Positions 56,711-64,000 of a stretch of 64,000 nucleotides of DNA are shown piece by piece (position 1 is the stretch's first letter; every line of letters begins with the position of its first letter). Location of the stretch: positions 2,330,501 through 2,394,500 of the forward strand of contig NZ_CP016020.1 in the NCBI RefSeq assembly GCF_001889165.1. The letters run 5' to 3'. The DNA is from Bacillus weihaiensis (GTDB lineage Bacteria > Bacillota > Bacilli > Bacillales > Bacillaceae). The translations under genes were made by a program, and so were the position numbers. The notes under the pieces are model-generated. The model ran no database searches, was not told the origin of the DNA, and saw only the letters and a program-made list of their open reading frames with translations.

Positions 56711-57373
56711 TTAATCATCAATTCTTGTTACTTGTAAAATATTCGGGAGTGTTTTTAATTCCTCCATTACCTCTTTACTAACATTTTGATCCGTTTCAAT
56801 TGTCATTAGCGCCATTTGACCTACTTCTTTTCTCGATACATCCATATGGCCAATATTTATAGCATGTTTCGCAAGAACATTTGCTACAGCTGCAATAGCA
56901 CCAAATCGATCATTATGGACAACTAATATCGCTGGATGATTACCAGAGAGCTTTAGTTCAAAGCCATTTAGCTCAGTAATTTCTATTTTCCCTCCACCTA
57001 TTGATACACCAACAAGCTCGAGTTGACCGAAATCATCGCCAATAATGAGTCTAGCAGTATTAGGATGATCTGTGACAGCATCCTCTTCAATAAAAGTAAT
57101 CTTCATTTCTTGCTGTTTTGCTAGATCAAGTGCTGATTTTATTCTTTCATCAAATGTATCAAAATCAAGTAGTCCACCTATTAGAGCTACATCTGTTCCA
57201 TGTCCACGATAAGTTTGGGCGAACGATCCATAAAGAGAGATCGTGGCCCACTTAGGTTGTCTACCGAATAACGTTCTCGCAACTCTCCCTATTCTTGCAG
57301 CACCCGCAGTATGTGAGCTCGAAGGTCCAATCATTATCGGACCAATAATATCAAATACACTACGATATTTCAT
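56711..57373 (-). CDS. sdaAB: L-serine dehydratase, beta subunit
   Basis: 220 aa. GPSSSHTAGAARIGR near the N-terminus is the family signature, and the C-terminal third is an ACT domain (VHNDRFGAIAAVANVLAKHAINIGHMDVSRKEVGQMALMTIETD) for ligand control. GGAGGG precedes the ATG. First gene of the pair; a promoter and a likely cre lie upstream (57402-57442). Confidence 0.96.
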   Translation of the reverse strand: MKYRSVFDIIGPIMIGPSSSHTAGAARIGRVARTLFGRQPKWATISLYGSFAQTYRGHGTDVALIGGLLDFDTFDERIKSALDLAKQQEMKITFIEEDAVTDHPNTARLIIGDDFGQLELVGVSIGGGKIEITELNGFELKLSGNHPAILVVHNDRFGAIAAVANVLAKHAINIGHMDVSRKEVGQMALMTIETDQNVSKEVMEELKTLPNILQVTRIDD

Positions 57374-57401
57374 CTTTTACCCTCCTGCACCTCTAATGAG
57401 T

Positions 57402-57442
57402 TGTAAGCGCTTAACTATATATAAGATATTTATTTTATTCAA
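57402..57442 (-). promoter_or_regulatory. sdaAB promoter with candidate CcpA (cre) site
   Basis: -35 TTGAAT at 57437-57442, 17-base spacer, -10 TATAGT at 57414-57419; overlapping its end is GTTAAGCGCTTACA (57402-57415), 12 of 14 cre consensus positions with a perfect AAGCGCTT core. This would link serine breakdown to carbon control. Sequence-based inference only. Confidence 0.5.
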
Positions 57443-57587
57443 TCATTCTCTTTCTTCTCATAGTGTAACAGATTTTCAGAAAAACTGTAGATAGATAAAA
57501 ATAACAAGAAAATAATGAATTTTCTCACTTTAATAAACTGTTTTTGTAACAGGTTCTTGATTTATGTTGTAAATTGGGAAGACTAAA

Positions 57588-57666
57588 CGGAGCATTCGCC
57601 TTCCGGTCTCTTTTTGACACGCTCCCCAGACCGGATTTCTCCGACTTTCTTCCACTCCAATCAACA
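57588..57666 (-). repeat. Decayed copy of a Bacillaceae intergenic repeat
   Basis: On the minus strand it starts TGTTGATTGGAGTGGAAG, shared base for base with a second copy at 61475-61492, then runs through a hairpin with arms CCGGTCT and AGACCGG (57603-57634) to GCGAATGCTCCG. The opening is that of a repeat I recall from many Bacillus genomes (TTGATTGGAGCGGAAGGCG...). It is more GC-rich than its surroundings. The 57374-57790 gap holds this and the sdaAB promoter but no gene. Confidence 0.6.
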
Positions 57667-57783
57667 TATAAGTAGAACTAAACTTTCCTTTTAGATTGTT
57701 GGCTATTATATAAAATTTTTAGGTGAATTTGATGACTCACTTCAAAATAAGCTATGGTAAATTTAGATTTTTTGTTCGTTAAA

Positions 57784-57818
57784 ACACAAAAAACTCGGCA
57801 TATGAGCCGAGTTTTTAT
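57784..57818 (-). terminator. Intrinsic terminator after fakA
   Basis: Arms AAAAACTCGGC and GCCGAGTTTTT around TCATAT-type loop, then TTTTTTG on the minus strand. It begins 2 bases after the fakA stop and ends the yloU-fakA unit. Confidence 0.92.
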
Positions 57819-59485
57819 TATTCAACAGAGAAGATATAAGAATATAATGGTTGCTCACCGTTATGAACTTCCACTTCCACGTCTTCAAATTTTTCTTCAA
57901 CAAACTCAATTAGTTTGGCAATTTCCTCATCAGACGTATCTTCACCTTGAATAATCGTTAAGATTTCATCTTCATTAGAAATCATTTCTAAAAGAAGTTT
58001 TTTTGCAGCTAATAACTGTTCACGATCCGTAATGACAATCTTCCCATTAGAAATTCCCATAAAATCGCCTTTTGAAATATCAAGACCATCAATATTCGTA
58101 TCACGAACAGCATAAGTAATTTGACCGCTCTTTACATTACCTAACGCATCGTTCATCGTACTTTGCACATCAGTAGGCTCTGCAGTAGGATTAAATGACA
58201 GTAATGCAGCCATTCCTTGAGGAACAGTTTTGGATGGTATTACAATGACATTTTCATCAACAACTGATGCAGCTTGTTGTGCAGCCATCACTATATTAGA
58301 ATTATTAGGGAGAATGATTATGTTTTCTGCATTCACATCTTGAATAGCTTTTACAATGTCCTCTGTACTTGGATTCATTGTTTGTCCGCCTTCAATAACT
58401 TCATTCGCACCTATACTTCTAAATAGCTCAGCAATCCCTTTTCCCATAGTAACGGTTACAATGCCGTATTTCCCTTTTTCTTGTTGTTCAGGTTCTGTTG
58501 TAGGAGCTGGTATTTGTTCACCCACTATATCAGTATGCTGTTGGCGCATGTTTTCAATTTTCATGTTAATTAAATTGCCATATTTTTGTCCATAAGACAA
58601 TACCTCACCCGGGTGCTCGGCATGAATATGTACTTTAGCAAGTTGATCATCAGCAATAACTAGTAATGAATCTCCAAATTCACTTAAATCATTTCTAAAT
58701 AAGTCCTCATCAAAAGCTTTTTTACCTTCTTCAAATCGAACCATAAATTCAGTACAATAACCAAATTCGATATCTTCTGTATTCATATGACTTTGAACAC
58801 TTTTGTGATGTTCAGCGTTTACTAATTCATTCATTGAAGGTCCTGTTTTAGTTGAGGCTTGAAGTTTCTCACCTTTTAAATTAGCCAAGAATCCTTCATA
58901 AACAAACACTAAACCTTGACCTCCACTATCAACAACGCCTACCTCTTTCAAAACAGGTAACAAGTCTGGCGTACGTTTAAGGGATGCTTCTGCTTCTTCA
59001 AGAGTTTTTTCCATTACTTTAATTATGGAAGTCTCTGTTTCTGATGCCATAACTGCTGCTCTTGCAGCATCTTTAGCAACAGTAAGAATCGTTCCTTCTA
59101 CAGGCTTCATTACCGCTTTGTAAGCTGTATTAACTCCTGCTTGAAGTGCATCTGCAAATTCAACTGATGAAATCGAAGAATTTGATTCAATTGCTTTTGA
59201 AAAACCTCTGAATAATTGGGATAAAATAACACCTGAATTACCTCGAGCACCCATTAGTAATCCTTTAGAAAGTGCTTGACCAACTTTCCCAATATGGTCC
59301 GTAGTTTGACTACGAACTTCTTTCGCGCCTGATGTCATCGATAAATTCATATTTGTTCCAGTGTCACCATCAGGAACTGGAAAAACGTTAAGAGCATCGA
59401 CTAATTTCGCATTATTCGATAGGTGGTCTGCCCCTTGCAAAATCATCTCTGCAAAACGCCTACCATCTAAAGTTGTAATTGACAC
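57818..59485 (-). CDS. fakA: FakA (YloV), fatty acid kinase catalytic subunit
   Basis: 555 aa. N-terminal DhaL-type kinase domain with DGDTGTNM (39-46) and GNSGVILSQLFRG, a middle domain, and a C-terminal DegV-like/DAK domain from about 330 (KYGIVTVTMGKGIAELFRSIGANEVIEGGQTMNPST). With a FakB protein it phosphorylates exogenous fatty acids, feeding PlsX/PlsY. It lies 17 bases after yloU. Its lipid role matches the fap/fab block nearby. Confidence 0.95.
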   Translation of the reverse strand: MSITTLDGRRFAEMILQGADHLSNNAKLVDALNVFPVPDGDTGTNMNLSMTSGAKEVRSQTTDHIGKVGQALSKGLLMGARGNSGVILSQLFRGFSKAIESNSSISSVEFADALQAGVNTAYKAVMKPVEGTILTVAKDAARAAVMASETETSIIKVMEKTLEEAEASLKRTPDLLPVLKEVGVVDSGGQGLVFVYEGFLANLKGEKLQASTKTGPSMNELVNAEHHKSVQSHMNTEDIEFGYCTEFMVRFEEGKKAFDEDLFRNDLSEFGDSLLVIADDQLAKVHIHAEHPGEVLSYGQKYGNLINMKIENMRQQHTDIVGEQIPAPTTEPEQQEKGKYGIVTVTMGKGIAELFRSIGANEVIEGGQTMNPSTEDIVKAIQDVNAENIIILPNNSNIVMAAQQAASVVDENVIVIPSKTVPQGMAALLSFNPTAEPTDVQSTMNDALGNVKSGQITYAVRDTNIDGLDISKGDFMGISNGKIVITDREQLLAAKKLLLEMISNEDEILTIIQGEDTSDEEIAKLIEFVEEKFEDVEVEVHNGEQPLYSYIFSVE

Positions 59486-59502
59486 AGGTAATTTCCTCCT
59501 TA

Positions 59503-59865
59503 CTACGGGTTCGCTACACGAACACCTTGTACAAAAATATTAACGGAATCAACAGCAAGTCCGACTGTTTGGTCTAACGTATACTTCACTTTCGTTTGTA
59601 CGTTATGCGCTACTTCAGAAATTTTTGTACCATAGCTCACGATAATGTACATATCAATATATATAGAGTCATCATCTTGGCGAACAATTACGCCTTTGCT
59701 AAAGTTTTCTTTTCTTAGAATTTCTGTTAGGCCGTCTTTAATTTGATTCTTTGACGCCATTCCAACAATACCATAGCAGTCAATAGCTGCACCGCCGGCA
59801 ACTGTTGCAATGACTTCGTTGGATATGTCAATTTGTCCGTACTTTGTTTTCAATTCAATGGACAT
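59503..59865 (-). CDS. yloU: YloU, Asp23/Gls24 family protein
   Basis: 120 aa from the ATG at 59865 behind AAGGGGGAA; a longer frame to 59892 lacks support. Family core ISNEVIATVAGGAAIDCYGIVGMASK, and a C-terminal VKYTLDQTVGLAVDSVNIFVQGVRV. Asp23-type proteins are membrane-associated or stress-linked in other Firmicutes; the role here is unknown, though the pairing with fakA is strict in Bacillaceae. Confidence 0.93.
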   Translation of the reverse strand: MSIELKTKYGQIDISNEVIATVAGGAAIDCYGIVGMASKNQIKDGLTEILRKENFSKGVIVRQDDDSIYIDMYIIVSYGTKISEVAHNVQTKVKYTLDQTVGLAVDSVNIFVQGVRVANP

Positions 59866-59975
59866 GTTGGTTCCCCCTTTGGAATTGTTCACGCTGGCTA
59901 TAGCTATTTTACTATAACCTACCTCATTTTAAAAGCGATTATAAGTCCTAGGTGAAAAAAGAAGACATCTTTATT

Positions 59976-60007
59976 ATTATACAACACCACATTTTTTACT
60001 ATGTCAA
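59976..60007 (-). promoter_or_regulatory. Possible yloU promoter with a long spacer
   Basis: Perfect TTGACA (60002-60007) and perfect TATAAT (59976-59981), but 20 bases apart instead of 17, which weakens the call. It lies in the 277-base region between yloU and the divergent rpmB. Confidence 0.35.
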
Positions 60008-60039
60008 GGAAAAATTCTTGAAAGACTAGTATAGAAGTA

Positions 60040-60068
60040 TTGCAATCTAAAGTTAGTTATGATAAATT
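60040..60068 (+). promoter_or_regulatory. Possible rpmB promoter
   Basis: -35 TTGCAA at 60040-60045, 17-base spacer, -10 TAAATT at 60063-60068, 75 bases before the rpmB start. The -10 matches 4 of 6 positions. Confidence 0.35.
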
Positions 60069-60142
60069 ATTAAAGTATCTCATGGCTATGTACATGACTA
60101 TTGTAAAATATGTAAGGTTTTTTGTAGTAAGGAGGGAATAAC

Positions 60143-60331
60143 ATGGCACGTAAATGCGTTGTTACTGGTAGAAAAACTCGCTCAGGTAATGCTCGTTCTC
60201 ACGCGATGAACGCTAACAAACGTACTTGGGGCGCAAACCTTCAAAAAGTTCGCATCTTAGTTAACGGTAAACCTAAAAAAGTATATGTTTCTGCTCGCGC
60301 TTTAAGATCTGGTAAAGTTGAACGAGTTTAA
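60143..60331 (+). CDS. rpmB: 50S ribosomal protein L28
   Basis: 62 aa, the only plus-strand gene. [20 protein letters not shown] at the N-terminus and [16 protein letters not shown] at the end are the full family pattern. AAGGAGGG precedes the ATG. It diverges from yloU and converges on spoVM, as in B. subtilis. Only one cysteine is present near the N-terminus, so it is the zinc-free form. Confidence 0.98.
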   Translation: MARKCVVTGRKTRSGNARSHAMNANKRTWGANLQKVRILVNGKPKKVYVSARALRSGKVERV

Positions 60332-60470
60332 TTTTAATTAAACTCCTCAATTGTTTCAAAAAGTCAGCGAAGCTATAACCCTTTTATTTAGATAGAAGAT
60401 TTACAGCTTAACGTTCCTCTTTTTGAAAGAGCAGTGAACTGTTAGCTTAATCCAAATAAGATAAGCTAAG

Positions 60471-60502
60471 AAAAAAGCACCGATTACAACGGTGCTTTTT
60501 TC
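60471..60502. terminator. Shared bidirectional terminator of rpmB and spoVM
   Basis: Arms AAAAAAGCACCG and CGGTGCTTTTTT around a 7-base loop (ATTACAA on the plus strand), with T-runs on both strands. It lies one base from the spoVM stop and about 140 bases after rpmB, and can serve both converging genes. Confidence 0.9.
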
Positions 60503-60583
60503 TTAGTCTTTTTTTAACGAACCGAGCATTGCTCGAACGATTCCTCCTAAAAACTTTGGTAGTTTAATTGTATAAAATTTCAT
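60503..60583 (-). CDS. spoVM: SpoVM, 26-residue stage V sporulation protein
   Basis: 26 codons plus TAA. The product begins MKFYTIKLPKFLGGIVRAML and differs from the B. subtilis peptide I recall at only two positions near the end (LKK for FRK). GAGGAGGG lies 5 bases before the ATG. SpoVM is an amphipathic helix that recognises the positive curvature of the forespore and anchors SpoIVA for coat assembly. A sigma-E-like promoter lies at 60678-60705. Its presence shows that this organism sporulates. Confidence 0.95.
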   Translation of the reverse strand: MKFYTIKLPKFLGGIVRAMLGSLKKD

Positions 60584-60677
60584 TGTTTCCCTCCTCAACC
60601 AAATCGTTAAACAAGATGTTTAGCTTGTTCAAAAGTGATTACAGCTTCAATAACTTATTAACTATCAGTTCTCTAGC

Positions 60678-60705
60678 ATTATATTCAACCAAGTAAAAAA
60701 AATGA
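60678..60705 (-). promoter_or_regulatory. Candidate sigma-E promoter of spoVM
   Basis: TCATTTT (60699-60705), 13 bases, AATATAAT (60678-60685), close to the sigma-E pattern KMATATT-N13/14-CATACAHT. It lies 29 bases after the thiN stop and 95 before spoVM. A small hairpin (ACAAG/CTTGT, about 60608-60630) is in the leader. spoVM is a sigma-E gene in B. subtilis. Confidence 0.4.
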
Positions 60706-60734
60706 CGCTTATCACCACTTTGGACAAACAATGT

Positions 60735-61379
60735 TTAATCACGACTTCTTATCATTAATAATATGCCTTCTTTAAAAGAAAAAGTACCTACTTCGAAGAT
60801 GAGTTCATTACTAATACATAATGTTGAGCTTAAATGAATATGACAATTTTTTAGTGGGTATTTAAAATTCTCTAGCGTAATACCCTTTACTTCCATACTT
60901 ATCGGTAAAAAAGAAATGTACTTACGATCTGGATCATTCATTATTGTATATGTACCAGGCTTATAGATTGTGATATGATTTTGCTTATCTATTATTTGTA
61001 AGTTTTTTTTATAATCAATACTTTTGTGCAAAAGTTGGATATTTCCAAGCGTATGGTCCATCCTCCCACCTGTCGCCCCGAAAAGATAAACTTCATCTAC
61101 ATCCTGTTGTAAAGCCCACTCTAAGGCAAGCTCTGTATCAGTTTTATCCTTTTCTTGCGGATACACTTTAATAGTATTTAATTGATCAATTAAGTCTCTT
61201 CTATCCCTATCTGAAATGGAATCAAAATCACCAAATGCGTAACTAAGAGGTAGACCTTCACCATTAATATAATTCACACCTTTATCTATTCCTACCCATA
61301 TTATATGTTCTGATTGATACTCCTGTAGATGAACAAGGTTTTCTCGGGGTCCACCTGCAACTAAGGCTATTTTTTTCAT
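60735..61379 (-). CDS. thiN: Thiamine pyrophosphokinase
   Basis: 214 aa from the ATG at 61379 behind AAGGAGAG; a longer frame to 61442 adds 21 residues without support. Motifs: ALVAGGPRENL, WVGIDKGVNYI, FGDFDSIS, YPQEKDKTDTELALEWAL and LFGATGGRMDHTLGNIQLL. It makes thiamine diphosphate from thiamine and ATP. Lies between the 57-aa gene and spoVM, matching yloS of B. subtilis. Confidence 0.96.
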   Translation of the reverse strand: MKKIALVAGGPRENLVHLQEYQSEHIIWVGIDKGVNYINGEGLPLSYAFGDFDSISDRDRRDLIDQLNTIKVYPQEKDKTDTELALEWALQQDVDEVYLFGATGGRMDHTLGNIQLLHKSIDYKKNLQIIDKQNHITIYKPGTYTIMNDPDRKYISFLPISMEVKGITLENFKYPLKNCHIHLSSTLCISNELIFEVGTFSFKEGILLMIRSRD

Positions 61380-61444
61380 TTTCTCTCCTTTATATATAGG
61401 CTTTGATAAACGTACGTGCTTGTTAATTTTAGTTAAAAGCATTT

Positions 61445-61492
61445 GCTTTCAACGGGAGAGACAGGAATCTCCTGCTTCCACTCCAATCAACA
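61445..61492 (-). repeat. Short decayed copy of the same Bacillaceae repeat
   Basis: On the minus strand TGTTGATTGGAGTGGAAG (61475-61492), identical to the copy at 57649-57666, then a CAGGA-GAT-TCCTG hairpin and a terminal GTTGAAAGC. It looks like an internally deleted form of the element. It lies just upstream of thiN. Confidence 0.6.
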
Positions 61493-61533
61493 AAGAGCAA
61501 TAAAATCAATTGTAAACGTAAGTACAGCCTATG

Positions 61534-61574
61534 TAAAAAAAGCCTGACATATTTCTCTATGCCAAGGCTTTAAA
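61534..61574 (-). terminator. Likely terminator after the 57-aa gene
   Basis: Arms AAAGCCTTGGCATA and TATGTCAGGCTTT (13 pairs with one bulged base) around GAGAAA, followed by TTTTAC on the minus strand. It lies 3 bases after the stop of the small gene and separates it from thiN. Confidence 0.7.
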
Positions 61575-61577
61575 CTC

Positions 61578-61751
61578 TTATAGCGAGCTGTCATCATAAT
61601 CATAGCGAAACCCATCGTTCTTACTGTCATCGCTATTCATTCTTTTTAATACAGATTCGTATTGTTCAATTTCTTGATAATCAGTACTATTTTGTGAAGC
61701 AATTCTTAAGGCCTGCTCGATAATGACTTGATCATTTTTTGAAACATTCAT
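61578..61751 (-). CDS. Small protein of unknown function (57 aa)
   Basis: 57 codons plus TAA, with AGGAGGG 8 bases before the ATG at 61751. The product begins MNVSKNDQVIIEQALRIASQ, continues with a second charged helix (about 23-40) and ends in an Asp/Ser/Tyr-rich tail (FRYDYDDSSL). No signal peptide or membrane helix. It sits between rpe and thiN, followed by its own terminator. I do not recognise it. The ribosome site, position and terminator support a real gene; conservation is untested. Confidence 0.7.
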   Translation of the reverse strand: MNVSKNDQVIIEQALRIASQNSTDYQEIEQYESVLKRMNSDDSKNDGFRYDYDDSSL

Positions 61752-61866
61752 AATATAACCCTCCTGCTATATACATAAGTATCGTTCTTGACGTTTATAG
61801 GATGGGTTATATTTTTCTTATTATGCTTATGGAATTTTTTAGAATCTTCTTGACTACCTCTATTAT

Positions 61867-62520
61867 TTAAGCTAAAGCTGCTTTTAATGATGTAATAGCT
61901 GCAGTCCGATCCTCTTTTCCATAAATTGCTGAACCAGCAACAAGTACTGATGCACCGGCTTCTACACATAACTTTGCTGTTTGCTCATTTATTCCCCCAT
62001 CAACCTCTATTTCAAAATGTAGATTTTTTTCTTTTTTAATAGTTGATAGGTCCCTGATTTTGGGTAACACGGACGGAATAAACGATTGCCCACCGAAACC
62101 TGGATTTACAGTCATTAATAAAGCCATATCAATATCCTCTAGTACATGCTGTACAGCTTCTACAGGAGTATGTGGATTCAATACTACTCCAGCCTTAATA
62201 CCTTGGGATTTAATAAGTTGGATGGTCCTATGCAAATGTTTACATGCTTCTACATGTACTGTTATGATATCGGCACCCGCTTTAACAAATTGCGGGATAT
62301 AGAGATCAGGTTGTTCAATCATTAAATGAACATCTAATGGTAACTTTGTCATTGGTCGTATTGCTTCGACGATGAGAGGACCGATCGTAATATTAGGAAC
62401 AAAGTGCCCATCCATTACATCTACATGGATATAATCAGCTCCTGCTTTTTCTACTTCTGTAATTTCCTCTCCCAATTTTGCAAAGTTAGCCGATAAAATT
62501 GATGGGGCGATTTTAACCAT
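61867..62520 (-). CDS. rpe: Ribulose-phosphate 3-epimerase
   Basis: 217 aa from the ATG at 62520 (GAGG 10 bases upstream); the frame runs to 62559 but that part overlaps rsgA. TIM barrel with [59 protein letters not shown] and EVDGGIN. It interconverts ribulose-5-P and xylulose-5-P in the pentose phosphate path. Starts 4 bases after the rsgA stop. Confidence 0.97.
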   Translation of the reverse strand: MVKIAPSILSANFAKLGEEITEVEKAGADYIHVDVMDGHFVPNITIGPLIVEAIRPMTKLPLDVHLMIEQPDLYIPQFVKAGADIITVHVEACKHLHRTIQLIKSQGIKAGVVLNPHTPVEAVQHVLEDIDMALLMTVNPGFGGQSFIPSVLPKIRDLSTIKKEKNLHFEIEVDGGINEQTAKLCVEAGASVLVAGSAIYGKEDRTAAITSLKAALA

Positions 62521-62524
62521 AAGC

Positions 62525-63409
62525 TTAATACCTCGGCTTTCTGTCTTTAATTTCTTCAATAAAATTCACATAATGCTCATATCGGTACTGTGGAATTTCA
62601 CCTAATTCAACTGCTTCCTTGACTGCACATTTAGGTTCTTTCATGTGTGTACATCCTCTAAATTTACAATCTGAGCTTCTTTTTCTCATTTCAGGAAAAC
62701 AATAAGAAAGGTCTTCAACTTCAATACCTGTAAAGTCTAATGAGCTAAATCCTGGTGTATCTGCTACATATCCACTACCTACTGGGATTAATTCCACATG
62801 TCGCGTCGTATGCTTACCACGACCTAAATGCGTAGAAATATCATCCGTTTTTAGTTCTAAATCTGGTCTGAGCACGTTTAACAGAGAGGATTTCCCTACA
62901 CCTGATTGGCCAGCAAAAACGGAAATTTTGTTTTGTAAAAGCGGGAGAAGATCTTTATCCACTGATGATTCTACTGTGGAGGTGATGATCACATTATACC
63001 CTGCCTTTTCATAATCAGCTGCGTATTTCAACACTTTTTCTTTCTTGTCATTAGATAGTAAAAGGTCCGATTTACTAATAACAATAATTGGCTCAATATC
63101 ATTTGCTTCAATCAGAACTAAAAATCGATCCAATAGGGTGGAACTGAAATCAGGCTCGACTGCTGAAAAAACTAGAATCGCTTGATCAACATTACAAATT
63201 GGTGGACGAACTAATTCATTTTTACGTTCGAACACTTCTAAGATATAACCTTCTTGATCATTTTCTGCCTGATATTCAACCTCATCTCCTACTAGAGGAG
63301 TAATCTTATTTTTACGAAATACTCCTCTTCCACGACATTGGATGAACTGATTAGCATCTTGTACATAGTAAAAACCACTAAGAGCTTTTACTATTTTTCC
63401 TTGTGGCAT
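62525..63409 (-). CDS. rsgA: RsgA (CpgA), 30S ribosome assembly GTPase
   Basis: 294 aa. N-terminal OB fold (about 1-68), circularly permuted GTPase with G4 ISKSD at about 110-114, G1 GQSGVGKSS at about 168-176 and G3 DTPGF, and a C-terminal zinc site ([25 protein letters not shown]). It binds the 30S subunit late in assembly; in B. subtilis it also affects cell wall and is phosphorylated by PrkC, the gene just upstream. Confidence 0.97.
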   Translation of the reverse strand: MPQGKIVKALSGFYYVQDANQFIQCRGRGVFRKNKITPLVGDEVEYQAENDQEGYILEVFERKNELVRPPICNVDQAILVFSAVEPDFSSTLLDRFLVLIEANDIEPIIVISKSDLLLSNDKKEKVLKYAADYEKAGYNVIITSTVESSVDKDLLPLLQNKISVFAGQSGVGKSSLLNVLRPDLELKTDDISTHLGRGKHTTRHVELIPVGSGYVADTPGFSSLDFTGIEVEDLSYCFPEMRKRSSDCKFRGCTHMKEPKCAVKEAVELGEIPQYRYEHYVNFIEEIKDRKPRY

Positions 63410-63521
63410 GAATAACCTCCTTGATCGTCCTACATGACTCTAATAAATTAGGATGTCTTTTATTCTTCTTTCTACTTTACATAAGTACAATAAAAGATAG
63501 GAAGAATGTATGCTCCTATTA

Positions 63522-64000
63522 TCACTCATCAGGATAGCTTATTTTTTCAGATGTAACATAAAGATTATCAATTATGACCTGATAAAAAGCTTCTTCATTA
63601 GGATTAATAGTGAATGTAAGAGTCTTTTCTACTGGTTCGGTAATTTTAAATGTATCATAAACTTCTGATATGGTATTGTTTGCATCATCAATAGATATCG
63701 ACACGACTAATTCTTGTCCTTCTTCTTTTGGCTCATAAGGAATGGTGATTGTTTTAGAGACCTCTTTTGCCGGTTTCTCTTTAGGACCTAGTGAATAGAC
63801 GAGCTTTAAAGTCGTATTCTTCGCTACTACTTCTTCACCTGACTCTGGTGATTGAGAAATAAGCTGATCCTTTGGTATTTCTTCAGAATACTCCTCTGAG
63901 ATTGAAGAATTAAAGCCATACGTCTGAATATAATCATTGATTTCAGATTTAGACTTGTTTTTCAAATCATCTACTTTAATTAGCTTCGGTCCTTTACTAA
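63522..64000 (-). CDS. prkC: PrkC, serine/threonine kinase, C-terminal PASTA part only
   Basis: Partial: the frame continues past the right edge; upstream of the first in-window start-like codon it reads SKGPKLIKVDDLKNKS, so the gene is open. The visible 158 residues hold the end of one PASTA domain (INDYIQTYGFNSSISEEYSEEIPKDQLISQSPESGEEVVAKNTTLKLVYSLG) and a C-terminal beta domain typical of Bacillus PrkC. The extracellular part binds muropeptides and triggers spore germination. Identity rests on PASTA sequence and on position upstream of rsgA. Confidence 0.85.
   Translation of the reverse strand, partial: SKGPKLIKVDDLKNKSKSEINDYIQTYGFNSSISEEYSEEIPKDQLISQSPESGEEVVAKNTTLKLVYSLGPKEKPAKEVSKTITIPYEPKEEGQELVVSISIDDANNTISEVYDTFKITEPVEKTLTFTINPNEEAFYQVIIDNLYVTSEKISYPDE

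Noticed and set aside
61748-61969. 73-residue frame overlapping the rpe 3' end on the same strand
   Set aside because: Cysteine- and serine-rich shadow frame of rpe with no ribosome site or family pattern.

Overview
This window is a stretch of the chromosome of a low-GC Gram-positive, endospore-forming, motile member of the Bacillaceae. The evidence is the gene order, which is that of the Bacillus subtilis prkC-to-flhG region read in reverse, the strong Shine-Dalgarno sites, the 26-codon sporulation gene spoVM, the CodY and FapR regulators, and an HslV whose processed N-terminus would be serine. Nearly every gene lies on the minus strand; only rpmB is on the plus strand. The first and last genes (flhG and prkC) are cut by the window edges. 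I see no tRNA, rRNA, insertion sequence, prophage or CRISPR array.

Read in the direction of transcription (high to low coordinates), the window starts with the C-terminal PASTA part of prkC, then rsgA, rpe, a small 57-codon gene, thiN and spoVM. rpmB converges on spoVM and shares a terminator with it. Next come yloU-fakA, the split L-serine dehydratase sdaAB/sdaAA, and recG. The lipid block fapR-plsX-fabD-fabG-acpP has a clear FapR operator. It is followed by rnc, smc and ftsY, then the SRP/ribosome block ylxM-ffh, rpsP-khpA, ylqD-rimM-trmD and rplS, the last with its own promoter and L19-type leader. Then come lepB, rbgA, rnhB, ylqG-ylqH, sucCD, dprA, topA, trmFO and the xerC-hslV-hslU-codY group.

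From 21743 down to the left edge lies the flagellar/chemotaxis operon: flgB, flgC, fliE, fliF, fliG, fliH, fliI, fliJ, ylxF, fliK, flgD, a TIGR02530-type gene, flgE, swrD, fliL, fliM, fliY, cheY, fliO, fliP, fliQ, fliR, flhB, flhA, flhF, flhG. Together these encode rod, MS-ring, switch, export gate, export ATPase, hook-length ruler, hook and placement GTPases. Many genes overlap by 1 to 8 bases, which suggests translational coupling.

I did not find a wholly new system; most of the window is conserved core genome. The points of most interest are small: a 10-codon ORF with a strong ribosome site, in frame with swrD and separated from it by one amber codon; a FliK with two successive C-terminal domains; a recG terminator whose stem contains the -35 box of the fapR promoter; two decayed copies of an intergenic repeat; the ylqG-ylqH pair that mimics FliK and the FlhB C-terminus outside the flagellar operon; an unannotated-size 57-aa gene; and a 1.07-kb non-coding gap between dprA and topA. 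Where an upstream in-frame extension had no ribosome site I moved the start to the codon with one, and say so in the entry.
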